From assembly GCF_000735345.1 (NCBI RefSeq), contig NZ_JMPJ01000059.1:1-61645 (forward strand): a stretch of 61,645 nucleotides of DNA, read 5' to 3'. Origin of the DNA: Ewingella americana ATCC 33852. Its GTDB lineage: Bacteria; Pseudomonadota; Gammaproteobacteria; Enterobacterales; Enterobacteriaceae. Made by a program: the position numbers and the translations under genes. This document shows positions 9,429 to 18,957 of this stretch, in pieces (position 1 is the stretch's first letter; each line of letters begins with the position of its first letter). The notes under the pieces are model-generated. The model was not told where the DNA came from. It worked only from the letters and a program-made list of their open reading frames with translations, and did no database searches.

Positions 9429-9630
9429 TTTCATTGACAGAACGTTTTCTCCCCCCCCAATTGAAGAAGTATGCAGGTCCTAAAACCTGGTGATAGTTTA
9501 AACACGTATTAGATTTCGCATTTAAATCGCGAAGTCAAACAATCCCTTGTCTTAAATTGGATTCATTAACCCATCTATATATACATTAAATTCAATATAC
9601 AGACATTTTGAGCACTGACTCTCCAACTTC

Positions 9631-10263
9631 CTATCGTCTTGAAAAAAGAATAAAATTAAATTTATTAATTATCCTTTTTGATATCAAAATTTGAGCACCT
9701 AATAGGAAGATATAATTATATGCAATGAGAACCATCGCTGAAATAAGTATATTCAAGGTAACACCAAAGATATTATTCAATTGACTCCCATAAGAATTAC
9801 CATCTAAATATTGGATAAAATCAATCTCCACATATAAAAATAAAACATACAGTAAGATTGATGTAAGGACTGTTCCTGCGCCCCAAAAAATTCTACGTTT
9901 TAGCGTATGTAACCCCTGTGAATATCTAATAATCAAATCACCATCAACAGACTTTAACTCAGTGATTTTTAGAAGCATATTTAATTTAGAATAACACTGG
10001 ATAAGCCTCGTTTGGTTTTCTTGTTGCATTAGAATTTTAACTTCTTCAGCAGAAACATATTTTGACCTATAGATACTTTGGAATAGTGCCTCCACTAAAA
10101 TATTATTTATTTTATCTGAAGACACAACAGTTATGAGTTTCTCTATATTCTTGATTTTATTCTTACTTCTTGAAAGAAAAAAACCAACCATTAAACCAAC
10201 CACTGGTAAAGTCAGGATACTTGTAGCCAATTTAAGGATGTTATCAAAATCTTGAAATACCAT
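9631..10263 (-). CDS. Hypothetical AT-rich membrane protein beside argW
   Basis: I do not recognise the family. The ATG at 10263 is preferred because GAGGTGATA stands directly before it; an upstream TTG would add six residues. The protein has 210 residues, with a membrane helix near residues 13-30, a polar, partly helical cytoplasmic region (about 35-120), a second helix at about 127-146, and a third hydrophobic stretch at about 165-190, followed by a basic tail. Codon use is strongly A/T-biased, unlike yfdC and the VOC gene on either side. With its place at the tRNA 3' side this suggests horizontal acquisition, but no integrase or duplicate attachment site is visible. Function unknown. Confidence 0.75.
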   Translation of the reverse strand: MVFQDFDNILKLATSILTLPVVGLMVGFFLSRSKNKIKNIEKLITVVSSDKINNILVEALFQSIYRSKYVSAEEVKILMQQENQTRLIQCYSKLNMLLKITELKSVDGDLIIRYSQGLHTLKRRIFWGAGTVLTSILLYVLFLYVEIDFIQYLDGNSYGSQLNNIFGVTLNILISAMVLIAYNYIFLLGAQILISKRIINKFNFILFSRR

Positions 10264-10442
10264 TATCACCTCATAGACCAATATATAGAGAAATTATTGT
10301 CGGCAATTATTTTAAAAACTTTAGCTAGATATAATAAAATCTTACGAAGACATAACCATTCAGATACAAAACCCATTTAACTTGAACAAGTTAACTATCA
10401 TTACTATATTTAAAATCCTTATCTTTGCTTCGGATTCCCAAC

Positions 10443-10814
10443 ATGCCCAACCTAACCCCCTTCTCCCACGTCCTTGCCGTGCCCAATCTCGCCAAAACTT
10501 CGGCTTATTTTCGTGATGCGTTGGGGTTTAAACTTGCTTGGCCGGATGGAGGTGGCTGGCAGCTGGCGGTGCGGGGGGAAGTGCGAATTATGCTGGGAGA
10601 TTGCCCGGACGCGATTGCGCCTTCGGCGTTAGGCGACCATAGTTACTTTGGTTATTGGCATGTTGATGATGCGACTGCCCTTTATGAAGAATTTACTGCC
10701 TCGGGCGCGATTATTTTGCACCCTATTGCCGACATGCCGCACGGCATGCGTGAGTTCACCATTGCGACGCCGGACGGGCATCGGATGGCGATTGGTGAGG
10801 ACTTATCAGCTTAA
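10443..10814 (+). CDS. VOC-superfamily (glyoxalase/bleomycin-resistance-like) protein
   Basis: The protein has 123 residues from ATG 10443; an upstream TTG is not supported by a ribosome site. Two beta-alpha-beta-beta-beta modules can be traced: residues 1-60 (FSHVLAVPNLAKTSAYFRDALGF) and 65-120 (YFGYWHVDDATALYEEF ... EFTIATPDGHRMAIGE). The H of SHV and the E of REF are positioned like metal ligands of the fold, but the substrate cannot be inferred. It is likely cytoplasmic. A small membrane peptide gene follows after 32 bp and could be co-transcribed. Confidence 0.85.
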   Translation: MPNLTPFSHVLAVPNLAKTSAYFRDALGFKLAWPDGGGWQLAVRGEVRIMLGDCPDAIAPSALGDHSYFGYWHVDDATALYEEFTASGAIILHPIADMPHGMREFTIATPDGHRMAIGEDLSA

Positions 10815-10846
10815 GCTGAGAACTAAACAATTAGCAAGGGAAGCGC

Positions 10847-10972
10847 GTGTTTTACCGGTTTTTAGAGATTTTAGTATTTTTACTGTTACTGCTGTGGATT
10901 GCGCTGCTGTTTAACGTCGGCGGGATGTCGGTAAAGCTCAGCGAGTTCATGACTTATCTTGATTCTCTTTGA
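10847..10972 (+). CDS. 41-residue single-pass membrane peptide
   Basis: A short reading frame starts at GTG 10847 behind a good ribosome site (AAGGGAAG, 4-7 bases upstream) and ends at TGA 10972. The product starts MFYRFLEILVFLLLLLWIAL, giving one strongly hydrophobic helix (about residues 5-24), followed by a short amphipathic tail SVKLSEFMTYLDSL. It lies 32 bp after the VOC gene in the same direction, and a hairpin follows at 10997. I cannot name it. The combination of ribosome site, position and clean hydrophobic profile makes a real small protein likely. Confidence 0.6.
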   Translation: MFYRFLEILVFLLLLLWIALLFNVGGMSVKLSEFMTYLDSL

Positions 10973-10990
10973 TTACCTTTGCTTCAGAGA

Positions 10991-11019
10991 TAAAAAAGCC
11001 ACTTACCCAGTAAGTGGCT
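10991..11019 (-). terminator. Rho-independent terminator of the chitinase gene
   Basis: A perfect 10-bp stem AGCCACTTAC/GTAAGTGGCT has a 3-nt loop. Read on the minus strand it is followed by TTTTTTA, a textbook intrinsic terminator about 30 bp after the chitinase stop. On the plus strand it could also end the small-peptide transcript, but no T-run follows there. Confidence 0.85.
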
Positions 11020-11050
11020 GATTACATTGATGACTTAAGGCGTGTCTAAT

Positions 11051-12304
11051 TTAGTGCTTAACACCCAGCGTGTCAGCCAGCGTTCTGGCTAACTGGTTGT
11101 TATCATCGGCACCAAACTCCCAGAACATGGCCCCAGCCAGCCCTTTGCTTTTGATGTACTCCCCTTTGATAGCCACCGAGCGCGGGTTCTCGTAAGAGAT
11201 AGCGAACAGCGGATCGCCCTTGGCGGACTTAATCGACAACCACGGCACTTTCGCTTCGTCATCCCAGTGCTGGGTGAAGCGTTTTTGTGGGTCGTTGAGC
11301 AGTTTGCTGACAATATCGTTGTACTTCACATAGGTATCTTTGGTCAGGTCATAGCCCAGCGACTTGAACAAGGCGACCTCGGTTGGGCTAAACGATGGCT
11401 GGGTGACCGGATTTTTCTGCGCGTCTGGCTTGGTCCAGTCAATCCCTGGCTCCATGGTGCGTTTTGGTACACGCCCGTAGAAACCTATGCCGAGGTTCAT
11501 CTGGCTGGCCTTCAGCCCCGCCGCAAGATAGTTATTCACCACGAAATCTGCGCTGTATTTATCCGCCGCCGCGACGGTTGGCCACTCTTTGGAGTCATAC
11601 AGGTTGGAGTTGAAGTACTGCGTGCCGTAGGCCATATCGTAGGTCATCAAGTTGATGTAATCCAGCGACGGGGCAATGGCTTTGACGTCGATCCAGCTTT
11701 TCGGGCTTTCCGCGCTGGCGGCGACGGCGATGGTCACCAGCTTCTCTTTACCAAATCTTTCGCGCAGCTCTTTCAAGATGGCGGTGAAGTTATCCTTGTC
11801 GGCAGGCGTGCTGTCCACCAGCCCCCACGCGCCGTTGACCGGATATTCCCAGTCGAGGTCGATGCCATCAAGGCCATATTTTTTTACGATCTGTTCCGCA
11901 GAATCAATGAAGATTTTGCGCGTTTCCGGCGTAGCGGCAGCGGAAGAGAAACCGCGCGCGCCCCAACCACCGACCGAAAGCAGCACTTTCAGGTTCGGGT
12001 TCTGTTTACGCAAAGCGGGGATTTTTGCCAGATCGGCTTCAACTTTGGGTGACAGCCAAATCTGGTGCAGTTTGGCAGGGTCTTTCAGCGCGGCGTTGGT
12101 CTCGCCCGCTTCATTGTTGTAAACCAGACCAAATGAGTAGTTGAGATGGGTTATCAAGCGAACGTCGAGTTTATCGATGTCGCCACCGGGCCCGGCAGTG
12201 ACGTCGCCGCCGCCGTTGAAATAGCCCACTGACATAAGAGAGTTAGCTGAGGCAACTGACGCGCACAGCAAGGGTAATACCGCGAGAAGGGGTAAAAGTT
12301 TCAT
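11051..12304 (-). CDS. Secreted GH18 chitinase
   Basis: The protein has 417 residues from ATG 12304, which has AGAGG 8 bases upstream; a longer in-frame start exists but would bury the signal peptide. Residues 1-20 form a Sec signal peptide (LLPLLAVLPLLCASVASA). The GH18 catalytic motif DGIDLDWE puts the acid/base Glu at residue 153, and the LLSVGGWG substrate strand and the later MTYDMAYG strand are present. No separate chitin-binding or FnIII domain is seen, so it is a bare catalytic domain. It should hydrolyse beta-1,4-GlcNAc polymers outside the cell or in the periplasm. It lies downstream of the autotransporter in the same direction, separated by 149 bp. Confidence 0.93.
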   Translation of the reverse strand: MKLLPLLAVLPLLCASVASANSLMSVGYFNGGGDVTAGPGGDIDKLDVRLITHLNYSFGLVYNNEAGETNAALKDPAKLHQIWLSPKVEADLAKIPALRKQNPNLKVLLSVGGWGARGFSSAAATPETRKIFIDSAEQIVKKYGLDGIDLDWEYPVNGAWGLVDSTPADKDNFTAILKELRERFGKEKLVTIAVAASAESPKSWIDVKAIAPSLDYINLMTYDMAYGTQYFNSNLYDSKEWPTVAAADKYSADFVVNNYLAAGLKASQMNLGIGFYGRVPKRTMEPGIDWTKPDAQKNPVTQPSFSPTEVALFKSLGYDLTKDTYVKYNDIVSKLLNDPQKRFTQHWDDEAKVPWLSIKSAKGDPLFAISYENPRSVAIKGEYIKSKGLAGAMFWEFGADDNNQLARTLADTLGVKH

Positions 12305-12453
12305 AAATAAGCCTCTTTGACATTTTAAAAACAAATACCGCGACCTAAAGTAGGTGGCGAATAAACAACCACCTAACCTTAGCATCGCTGGCCTGTCAAA
12401 GCAGATATTCATGACAGAATTGTGACCGATATTATGGACTTAATCAGTCATGG

Positions 12454-15400
12454 TTAGAACGTCCAGCGCACCCCGCCGGTATAGCCCCAACCCTTGGCAC
12501 CATTGCTGTTTATCTCTTTGCGATAATCCACTTCTGCATAGAGCGACACGTCTTTTTTGAAGGTCGCCGTGCCGCCCACGCCTAGCTCGCCAATTTGGCC
12601 GAACTTGCCGCTGGTGAAGGTGTGGCTGACGTCGAAACCTTCCGCGCCAATGGTGGTTTTCGCCTCGCCGCCCCAGCCACGATAGTAGTTCGCGCGCACA
12701 TAAGGCGTGTACTGGCGTCCTGCGTCATCCACCCAAGTGCGGTCGGCGCGCAGGCCCAAACGGCCAATGGTCTGGCTGTAATTTTGGTAATCCACCGTGG
12801 TGCGATCTTCATCAATAAAGTTATCCATATTGATGCGGGTGTACATCAGTTGCGCCTGAGGTTCGAGCTTCAGGCCATTGTCGAACAGGTACGGATAGCC
12901 CGACTCCAGCGAGGCGCTCCAGCTCTTACCTTTCGACGATCCCACCTCTTTTTGGCGTGGAATATCAGTCTCGCCGCGATGTCTATCCAGCGACAGCGCA
13001 CCGTCCATGTAGAAGCCGTTTTGGCGCTGCCAAGACAGATAGAGCGCGATGCTGTCCGAGTTGAAGGTGGTGCTGCTAAAGCCATCGGCGGCTTTTGGGC
13101 GCACGCGGTTATTACCGTGGGTATAAGCCAGACCGCCGCGCAGGCTGTCTTTGTCGCCGTCGAGGCGCAGCAGGTTGCCGCCCAACTGTACCGCGCTGTA
13201 ATCCATGTCGAAGTCATAACCAAACTGCTTGAAGCCGACATTGGTTTTATAGGTCATGTTGGAGCCGATATAGCGCAGGAACATCTCGCCACCGTTGCCA
13301 TCAGGACGGCTCTCCTCGTGGCGTAACTCACCAAGGCGCTTGTGCAAGTTATCCATGATTGCCGCGTTGTAATAAGCCAGCGCCACCGGGGCAGAGATAT
13401 AAGACGGCACCTGTGGCGTAACGGCCTGACGGCCCGGCGCGCAGTTGTCGACTCCGTCAACTACGCAGCCATCGTCCGGCGGATTGACCAAAGGCTGGGC
13501 GTTTGGATCTACCGGTACTGACGGCTGTTCAGGCGTGCCGGGGTTGGTCGGGGTGACCGCCACCGGCTGCGCGGCCTTGTTACAGTCATCCCCTTCACAG
13601 ACATAAACGTTACCGATGCGGTAATCCCAGAAGGTGTTATCGGTTCCTCCAGCGACCTGACGTTGGTTAGCGTCGCTGCTGCCCGGCGCGAAGCTATAAA
13701 GCTTGTAACTCCAAGGCCCGAGCGCCAGATAACCGCCCTGTAGCGCGAAGCTGTTGGCGTTGGCATTGCCCGCCACCTGCGCCACTGAGATACCTTCATA
13801 GGCATCCATCGATGAGGTGTGGTTGAGGTCGGTGAGTTTGCCGGTGCTAATGTCCGCTGGCGTGACAATCAGGGTGGTGACGCCGCTGTTGGCGTTCCCC
13901 GCGATGCGCAGCGAGTCGGTGAACTGGTTGCTCACCACGCCGCCTTCGTTGAGGTCGGTGATCATCTTCACCACCCCGCCGTTAGAGACTAAATCGCCAT
14001 TAATCGACAGGCGGTTGCCCGGCGAGCCTGCGCTGTTGGTCAGGTCGATGGTGCCACTGTTGGTGACAATTGCCGAGTTCAGCTCGCCCCCCGAGATAAT
14101 CGGGTTGACGCCATTCCCGGCATACAGGGTTGAACTACTATCAATGTTGACGTTGCTGTGCGCCAGTGACAGGTCGCCGGTCAGCTCCCACTCAGTGCCA
14201 TTGCTGAAGTTAATCACGTTCCAGCCATTGCCCAGATTGACCCCGCGCGACGGGTCGTCGCTGGCGAAGCTGCCGCCGCGCGACGTGATTTGCGAGAAGT
14301 TAAGCTCATTATCCGTGCCGATGCCGCTGGTGATGTGGCGCGTCGTAGAAAGGTCAACATGGTTGATGTAAGCGCGATTGGCATTGCCCGCGCCGAGTGA
14401 CAGGCTGCCGTCGAGCGTGCCGCCGTTCCAAGTGATGGTGTCATCCCCCTCGCCGGTGTTGATATCGCCAAACACGCTGCCGGAGGTCAGGAGAACGTTG
14501 TCATTCCCCGCGCCGCCCTGCACCGCCACGGCGCTGGCCGAGGATGGCGTGATGGTGCCTTGGTTCTCAAACACCGCCGTGCTGCCATTGCTCAGGTCCA
14601 CCACCGGCGCGACCAAGCTTGCCGAGGTCAGCACCCCGGTGTTCAACACGGTTCCCGCTTTCCCCGCCACCAGCGCCGCGCCGCCCGCGCTATTGGTCAC
14701 ATTGACCGTCGCCGAGGTGACGACGTTGCCGGTGGTATTGGCATTGATCCCCGTCCCGCCTGCTCCGCTGACTTCAAAATGATAATTATTGCCTAGCACC
14801 AAATTGCCAGAGGCGGTCGAAAGGTCGGCCTGAGTGAAGTTAAAACCGGTGCCGCTCCCCGTGACGTTCACCCGCAATGCAGAAGCCGGGTCGAAAGAGG
14901 TGGCGGTGCGCACCCCACTGCCGTTGGCCACGTTGATAACGCTGTTTTGCAGCAGAACGTTGCCAGTCTCGGCGCGGTTCTCAATGCCGTTGCCCGTGCC
15001 GTTGATATTCAAGTTGATATTGTTGGTCGACAAGCCCGCCGCGCCGCTATCGAGCAATACGCCGTGCGCCGTTCCGCCGACGTTAATGGCGTCGCTACCG
15101 CCGTTTAACACCAGTTGGGTGCCATCGGCGATGCGAATGCCCGCCACGCCGTCATCGACATTAATTTTCCCAGCGACGGCGATAGAAGTGCCGCTGCCAC
15201 TGGCATCGATACCCGTACCGTTCGCCACCTGAATCGCACCACTATTGGTCACGCTGCTGCCAGACGCGACTCGCACGCCGGTCCCATTGCCGCCGATGAC
15301 ATTAATGTTGCCGTTATTGGTGAGAACGCCGCCCTGCTCGGCCTGCATGCCGATGCTGTTTGCCCCGCTCATATTAATGGCGCTGCTGTTGTTGCTCGCC

Positions 15401-18400
15401 CCACCTTGCAAGGCTGACATCCCGACGCCCGAAGCGCCCGTCACATTCACTTGGCCATTATTGTTGGCAATGCCGTTTTGCTGCGCCAGCAGGCCCGTCC
15501 CGCCGGTGCCGCTGATATTGATGTTCGCATTATTGCTGCTTGTCCCGCCCTGCTCGGCCAACAGCCCGGTGCTGCCCGCGCCATTAAGTGTCAGCAATCC
15601 GTTATTGACGATTTGCCCCAAATTACGCGCGGCGAAGCCTATCGCGCCCGCCGCATTGCCCACCAGCGTCGCGGCGCTGGTCAGGGTGGTTCCTGCCTGC
15701 GGTGCGCCGCTGTTAGCGCCGCTTAAATCATGTTTCTGGCCGTCGGCCACGCCACCGATGCTGTTCACGCCGGTCAGCGAGATAGAGCTGCCCGCGTCGA
15801 GATTACCCGTCGCGCCGCCTTCTACCACCACGCCGCGCGCGCCGTTGCCGCTGGCAATCAGGCTTGAGCCGGTGGTGTTGATTTGAGTATTCAGCCCGGA
15901 ACCGACCAGTGACTGGCTGTCGGCCCCCGAGGCTGTCAGGGTCGAGCCGCTCGCCAAGGCCAGCGCTGCGCCATCTTCAATGCGATACAGCGTTGAACGG
16001 TCAGTGCTGGCATTCAAAGTGGAAGTGGCACTGTTGATCGCCGCGCCCGCACCGACGGCGCGGTAAGCAATCTGGTCAGTATTGTTGAAGGCTGGCGTGG
16101 CGCTGCCGGACACGTTGACCTTGCCGCCGTTAATGGCTTCTGCACCAATCGCCCCGACGCCATTGAGGTTGATTAAAGAGCCGTCGCTCAGCGTCGCGGT
16201 GGCGCGGTTGCCGCTGGCGCTGACGCCGCGCGTACGGTTGGCGGTGCTGCCGCCGTTAACATCAATGGTGCCGCTGGTGCTGGCGGTGGTATTCAGCGTG
16301 CCGGTGCCGCTGTTGACCACGATGCCGGTACCGCCGTCGCCAATGGCGATGTTGCCAGTGTTAGTGCCGGTCGCGCCGCTTTCGACGCGGATGCCGGTCG
16401 CGCCTGCGCCGGTGAAATTGATGTCGCCGGAGTTAGTCAGCGAAGCGCGGTTGCGGGCAATGTAACCCGTCAGGCCATTTTGTGATGAGTTGAGGGCCGC
16501 CGCTGAGGTCAAGTTGGTATTAGGTGAAGCCGTGCCGCTGTTCGCGCCGGTAAGAGTGTGTTTCTGGCCGTCGGCAATGGCTCCCACCGAGTTTTCACCA
16601 GTGAGGTTAATGGTGGTGGCGGCATCAATCACGCCCACCGCACCGCCCTCGACAATCACGCCGGTCGCGCCATTGCCCGAGACGTCAAAGGTGGCATTTT
16701 GCGTCACCACGTTGGTGCCGCCGGTGCCGGTTCCCATCACGCCGACCGAGTTCGCGCCCGAGGTGGTTAAGGTCAGGTCGGTGCCATCAAAATCGGCTCC
16801 CTGCTCAAGGCGGAACAGCGTCGAGCCGGTGGTTGTGACGTCAAAGGCATTGTTGCCAATGGTGTTAATTCTGGCATTCGGGCCATAGGCGAAGAAGGCG
16901 ATTTGATTACTGCCCTGATTGAAGGTCGGGATCGCAGTGGAGGAGACGTCGACCGTGGCGTTGCCACGCGCGTGGACGCCAATCGCGCCATTGCCGGACA
17001 AATTCACCGGGCCGTCGACCTGCGCGGTGGCCGTGCCGGTTCCCTGCCCTTCAACCCATACGCCGAAGTTGCGGGTGGAGCTGGCTGCGTCCGCGCCGCC
17101 CGCCACGTTAATGGTGCCGGTGGATTTCGCCGACGCCGTATTGCCCGCCGTGGCAATCACTTTGATCCCGGTACCGTTTACGCCGTTCAGATTGATGGTT
17201 CCGGCGTTATTGATATTGCCGCCGCTGCCCGCATTGACTACCGACATACCGATATTTTCACGCGGGATGGTGGTCGCGCGGCCGTTCACATCAATAGTGC
17301 CGTTGTTGACCATCGTGGTGGTGTCGCCGCCGTTGGCAAACATCCCCGCGCCATTCTGGACTCTCGATCCCAGCACGATACTGCCATTATTGGTGGCGCT
17401 GCCGCCGCTGTTAACCTGCACGCCGGCCGCCAAATCACTCTGGTTCAGCGCGGTATCGGCCGGCGTATCTGACTTGTTGTTTTGCGGGCCACGGCCAAGA
17501 TAGATCACCCCGTCCGCGTTATTGATAAAGGATGAAGCGGCGTCGCCCACCAGCACGCCGGTTGTGCTGCCGGTGGCGCTGGAACCGTTGACGCCGACAT
17601 TGATATTTCCGCTGTTAGAAGCGGTAGATCCGCCCCCAAGATTGATGCCCGAGGTGGTGCCGCCGGTGGTGGCTAAGTTGATAATGCCTTGGTTATCAAA
17701 GGTGCTGCTATTTTGCACCTGAACGGCGCTTGAGCCATAGCCGGTTGAGGTCACGCCGGTGCCGTCGTTGCGATTCACAAAACCGCCGTTGATCACCCCG
17801 GTTACACTGTTGGTCCCTTTGCTGGTGTCGGTAAGATAAACCGCCGCGCCCTCAGAGCCAATCGAACCCGAGCTGCTGACCTTGCCGTTAACCGTGACTT
17901 CAGCCCCGTTCGAACCGCGGATCGCCCCGCCGTTGGCCCCAATGACTTCTAGCGTTTTGCCCGCCGCTACGTTGACTTTGGCTCCCGCGCCGCTGGCGTT
18001 AATGACAATTCGGTTGCCAATCGCCTGAGCGACGTCGTCATTCGGGTCATCGGCGGAAATCTTATAGCCAATGGTGCCGCTGCTGCGCACAAAGGCTTTG
18101 TTGAACTCCGTCAGATAGGCGCTTTTGTCCAGATTGCCCGACTCAAGCTGGGTGATCAGCCAGTCGTTATAGGTTTTAAGCCCTGCCGCCGAGGTGACGT
18201 TGAAACTGTTACTTTTGCCATCCAGCGTCTGTACGTTGAACGCGCCGTTATAGGTGATCAAGTTAGTCACAGCATACTGGCGCGGCACGGTAGGGTCGGC
18301 CGCGGAGCCAGTAAAGGTGATGCGGTTGTTGGAGTTCCAATTCAGGGTCGAGTCGCCGCCGGCGGTGCCGTCGACATTAAACAGCGTGCTCTGCTTGGCC

Positions 18401-18957
18401 GCCATGCTCCAGCCGTTTGAACTCGCGGTCGAGGCTGAATTCGGCTGCCCGATATTCACATTTAAGGTGCCGCCGTTGTTCACATCGGCAACACGGGCGT
18501 TGATGTACTGGTTGTCTCCGACATTGACGATATCCGCCACCGCCGTGCTGCTATCAATCTTGGGTAACGCCGTCAGGCTGCTCGGGTTGTAGACCTGAAA
18601 AGTGGTATTGCCGCCGGTGGTCGGGTCAGGAATGGTGATGCCGAAATTCTGTGGGCCAATATCCAGCCGGTCGGCATTAATAAAGGTGTTGCCGTTAACC
18701 ACCAGATTTTTATTTAAAAGATCGCCCAGCGTGGTGTTTACCGCGCCATCTACGCCGGTTTGAAAACGCTGCACGCCGGTAAGGTCGAGGGTGTTACCGT
18801 TGGCAGTTACCCGTCCCGCAAGCTGGTCGTTGTCGGCAGGGTTATAAGGCTCTAACACCACGGCGGTGGCGGGATGTGGGTAAAGCAAAACAGAAGGGAA
18901 TGACATAACGGAAAGGACAGCAAGCGCTACTTTTGACAACGCCGGTCTACGATTCAT
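12454..18957 (-). CDS. Giant type Va autotransporter adhesin
   Basis: The protein has 2167 residues from ATG 18957 (GGGAG 5-6 bases upstream; a longer start would put 20 residues before the signal peptide). After a signal peptide (about 1-32) comes a very long passenger of short beta-helix repeats rich in N, G, T, S and A (repeated NNGNINV-, GATGIRVE-like strands). A roughly 275-residue module is present twice. A Pro-rich linker (PTNPGTPEQPSVPVDPN) flanked by two cysteine pairs (CEGDDC, CVVDGVDNC) precedes the C-terminal pertactin-like/beta-barrel domain (about residue 1850 onward), which ends in RWTF with a terminal Phe. The function is probably adhesion or aggregation. No protease motif was recognised. 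Confidence 0.92.
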   Translation of the reverse strand: MNRRPALSKVALAVLSVMSFPSVLLYPHPATAVVLEPYNPADNDQLAGRVTANGNTLDLTGVQRFQTGVDGAVNTTLGDLLNKNLVVNGNTFINADRLDIGPQNFGITIPDPTTGGNTTFQVYNPSSLTALPKIDSSTAVADIVNVGDNQYINARVADVNNGGTLNVNIGQPNSASTASSNGWSMAAKQSTLFNVDGTAGGDSTLNWNSNNRITFTGSAADPTVPRQYAVTNLITYNGAFNVQTLDGKSNSFNVTSAAGLKTYNDWLITQLESGNLDKSAYLTEFNKAFVRSSGTIGYKISADDPNDDVAQAIGNRIVINASGAGAKVNVAAGKTLEVIGANGGAIRGSNGAEVTVNGKVSSSGSIGSEGAAVYLTDTSKGTNSVTGVINGGFVNRNDGTGVTSTGYGSSAVQVQNSSTFDNQGIINLATTGGTTSGINLGGGSTASNSGNINVGVNGSSATGSTTGVLVGDAASSFINNADGVIYLGRGPQNNKSDTPADTALNQSDLAAGVQVNSGGSATNNGSIVLGSRVQNGAGMFANGGDTTTMVNNGTIDVNGRATTIPRENIGMSVVNAGSGGNINNAGTINLNGVNGTGIKVIATAGNTASAKSTGTINVAGGADAASSTRNFGVWVEGQGTGTATAQVDGPVNLSGNGAIGVHARGNATVDVSSTAIPTFNQGSNQIAFFAYGPNARINTIGNNAFDVTTTGSTLFRLEQGADFDGTDLTLTTSGANSVGVMGTGTGGTNVVTQNATFDVSGNGATGVIVEGGAVGVIDAATTINLTGENSVGAIADGQKHTLTGANSGTASPNTNLTSAAALNSSQNGLTGYIARNRASLTNSGDINFTGAGATGIRVESGATGTNTGNIAIGDGGTGIVVNSGTGTLNTTASTSGTIDVNGGSTANRTRGVSASGNRATATLSDGSLINLNGVGAIGAEAINGGKVNVSGSATPAFNNTDQIAYRAVGAGAAINSATSTLNASTDRSTLYRIEDGAALALASGSTLTASGADSQSLVGSGLNTQINTTGSSLIASGNGARGVVVEGGATGNLDAGSSISLTGVNSIGGVADGQKHDLSGANSGAPQAGTTLTSAATLVGNAAGAIGFAARNLGQIVNNGLLTLNGAGSTGLLAEQGGTSSNNANINISGTGGTGLLAQQNGIANNNGQVNVTGASGVGMSALQGGASNNSSAINMSGANSIGMQAEQGGVLTNNGNINVIGGNGTGVRVASGSSVTNSGAIQVANGTGIDASGSGTSIAVAGKINVDDGVAGIRIADGTQLVLNGGSDAINVGGTAHGVLLDSGAAGLSTNNINLNINGTGNGIENRAETGNVLLQNSVINVANGSGVRTATSFDPASALRVNVTGSGTGFNFTQADLSTASGNLVLGNNYHFEVSGAGGTGINANTTGNVVTSATVNVTNSAGGAALVAGKAGTVLNTGVLTSASLVAPVVDLSNGSTAVFENQGTITPSSASAVAVQGGAGNDNVLLTSGSVFGDINTGEGDDTITWNGGTLDGSLSLGAGNANRAYINHVDLSTTRHITSGIGTDNELNFSQITSRGGSFASDDPSRGVNLGNGWNVINFSNGTEWELTGDLSLAHSNVNIDSSSTLYAGNGVNPIISGGELNSAIVTNSGTIDLTNSAGSPGNRLSINGDLVSNGGVVKMITDLNEGGVVSNQFTDSLRIAGNANSGVTTLIVTPADISTGKLTDLNHTSSMDAYEGISVAQVAGNANANSFALQGGYLALGPWSYKLYSFAPGSSDANQRQVAGGTDNTFWDYRIGNVYVCEGDDCNKAAQPVAVTPTNPGTPEQPSVPVDPNAQPLVNPPDDGCVVDGVDNCAPGRQAVTPQVPSYISAPVALAYYNAAIMDNLHKRLGELRHEESRPDGNGGEMFLRYIGSNMTYKTNVGFKQFGYDFDMDYSAVQLGGNLLRLDGDKDSLRGGLAYTHGNNRVRPKAADGFSSTTFNSDSIALYLSWQRQNGFYMDGALSLDRHRGETDIPRQKEVGSSKGKSWSASLESGYPYLFDNGLKLEPQAQLMYTRINMDNFIDEDRTTVDYQNYSQTIGRLGLRADRTWVDDAGRQYTPYVRANYYRGWGGEAKTTIGAEGFDVSHTFTSGKFGQIGELGVGGTATFKKDVSLYAEVDYRKEINSNGAKGWGYTGGVRWTF

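Noticed and set aside
9429-10442. Integrated prophage at argW
   Set aside because: No integrase, no phage genes and no second copy of the tRNA 3' end are visible.
14834-17503. Several long open frames on the plus strand across the autotransporter gene
   Set aside because: They are antisense to a GC-rich, repetitive gene, have Pro/Ala/Leu-rich shadow composition, and lack ribosome sites.
12454-18957. Regularly spaced similar DNA words, at first sight like a CRISPR or tandem repeat
   Set aside because: They encode beta-helix repeats in frame within one protein, with no constant repeat and unique spacer pattern.
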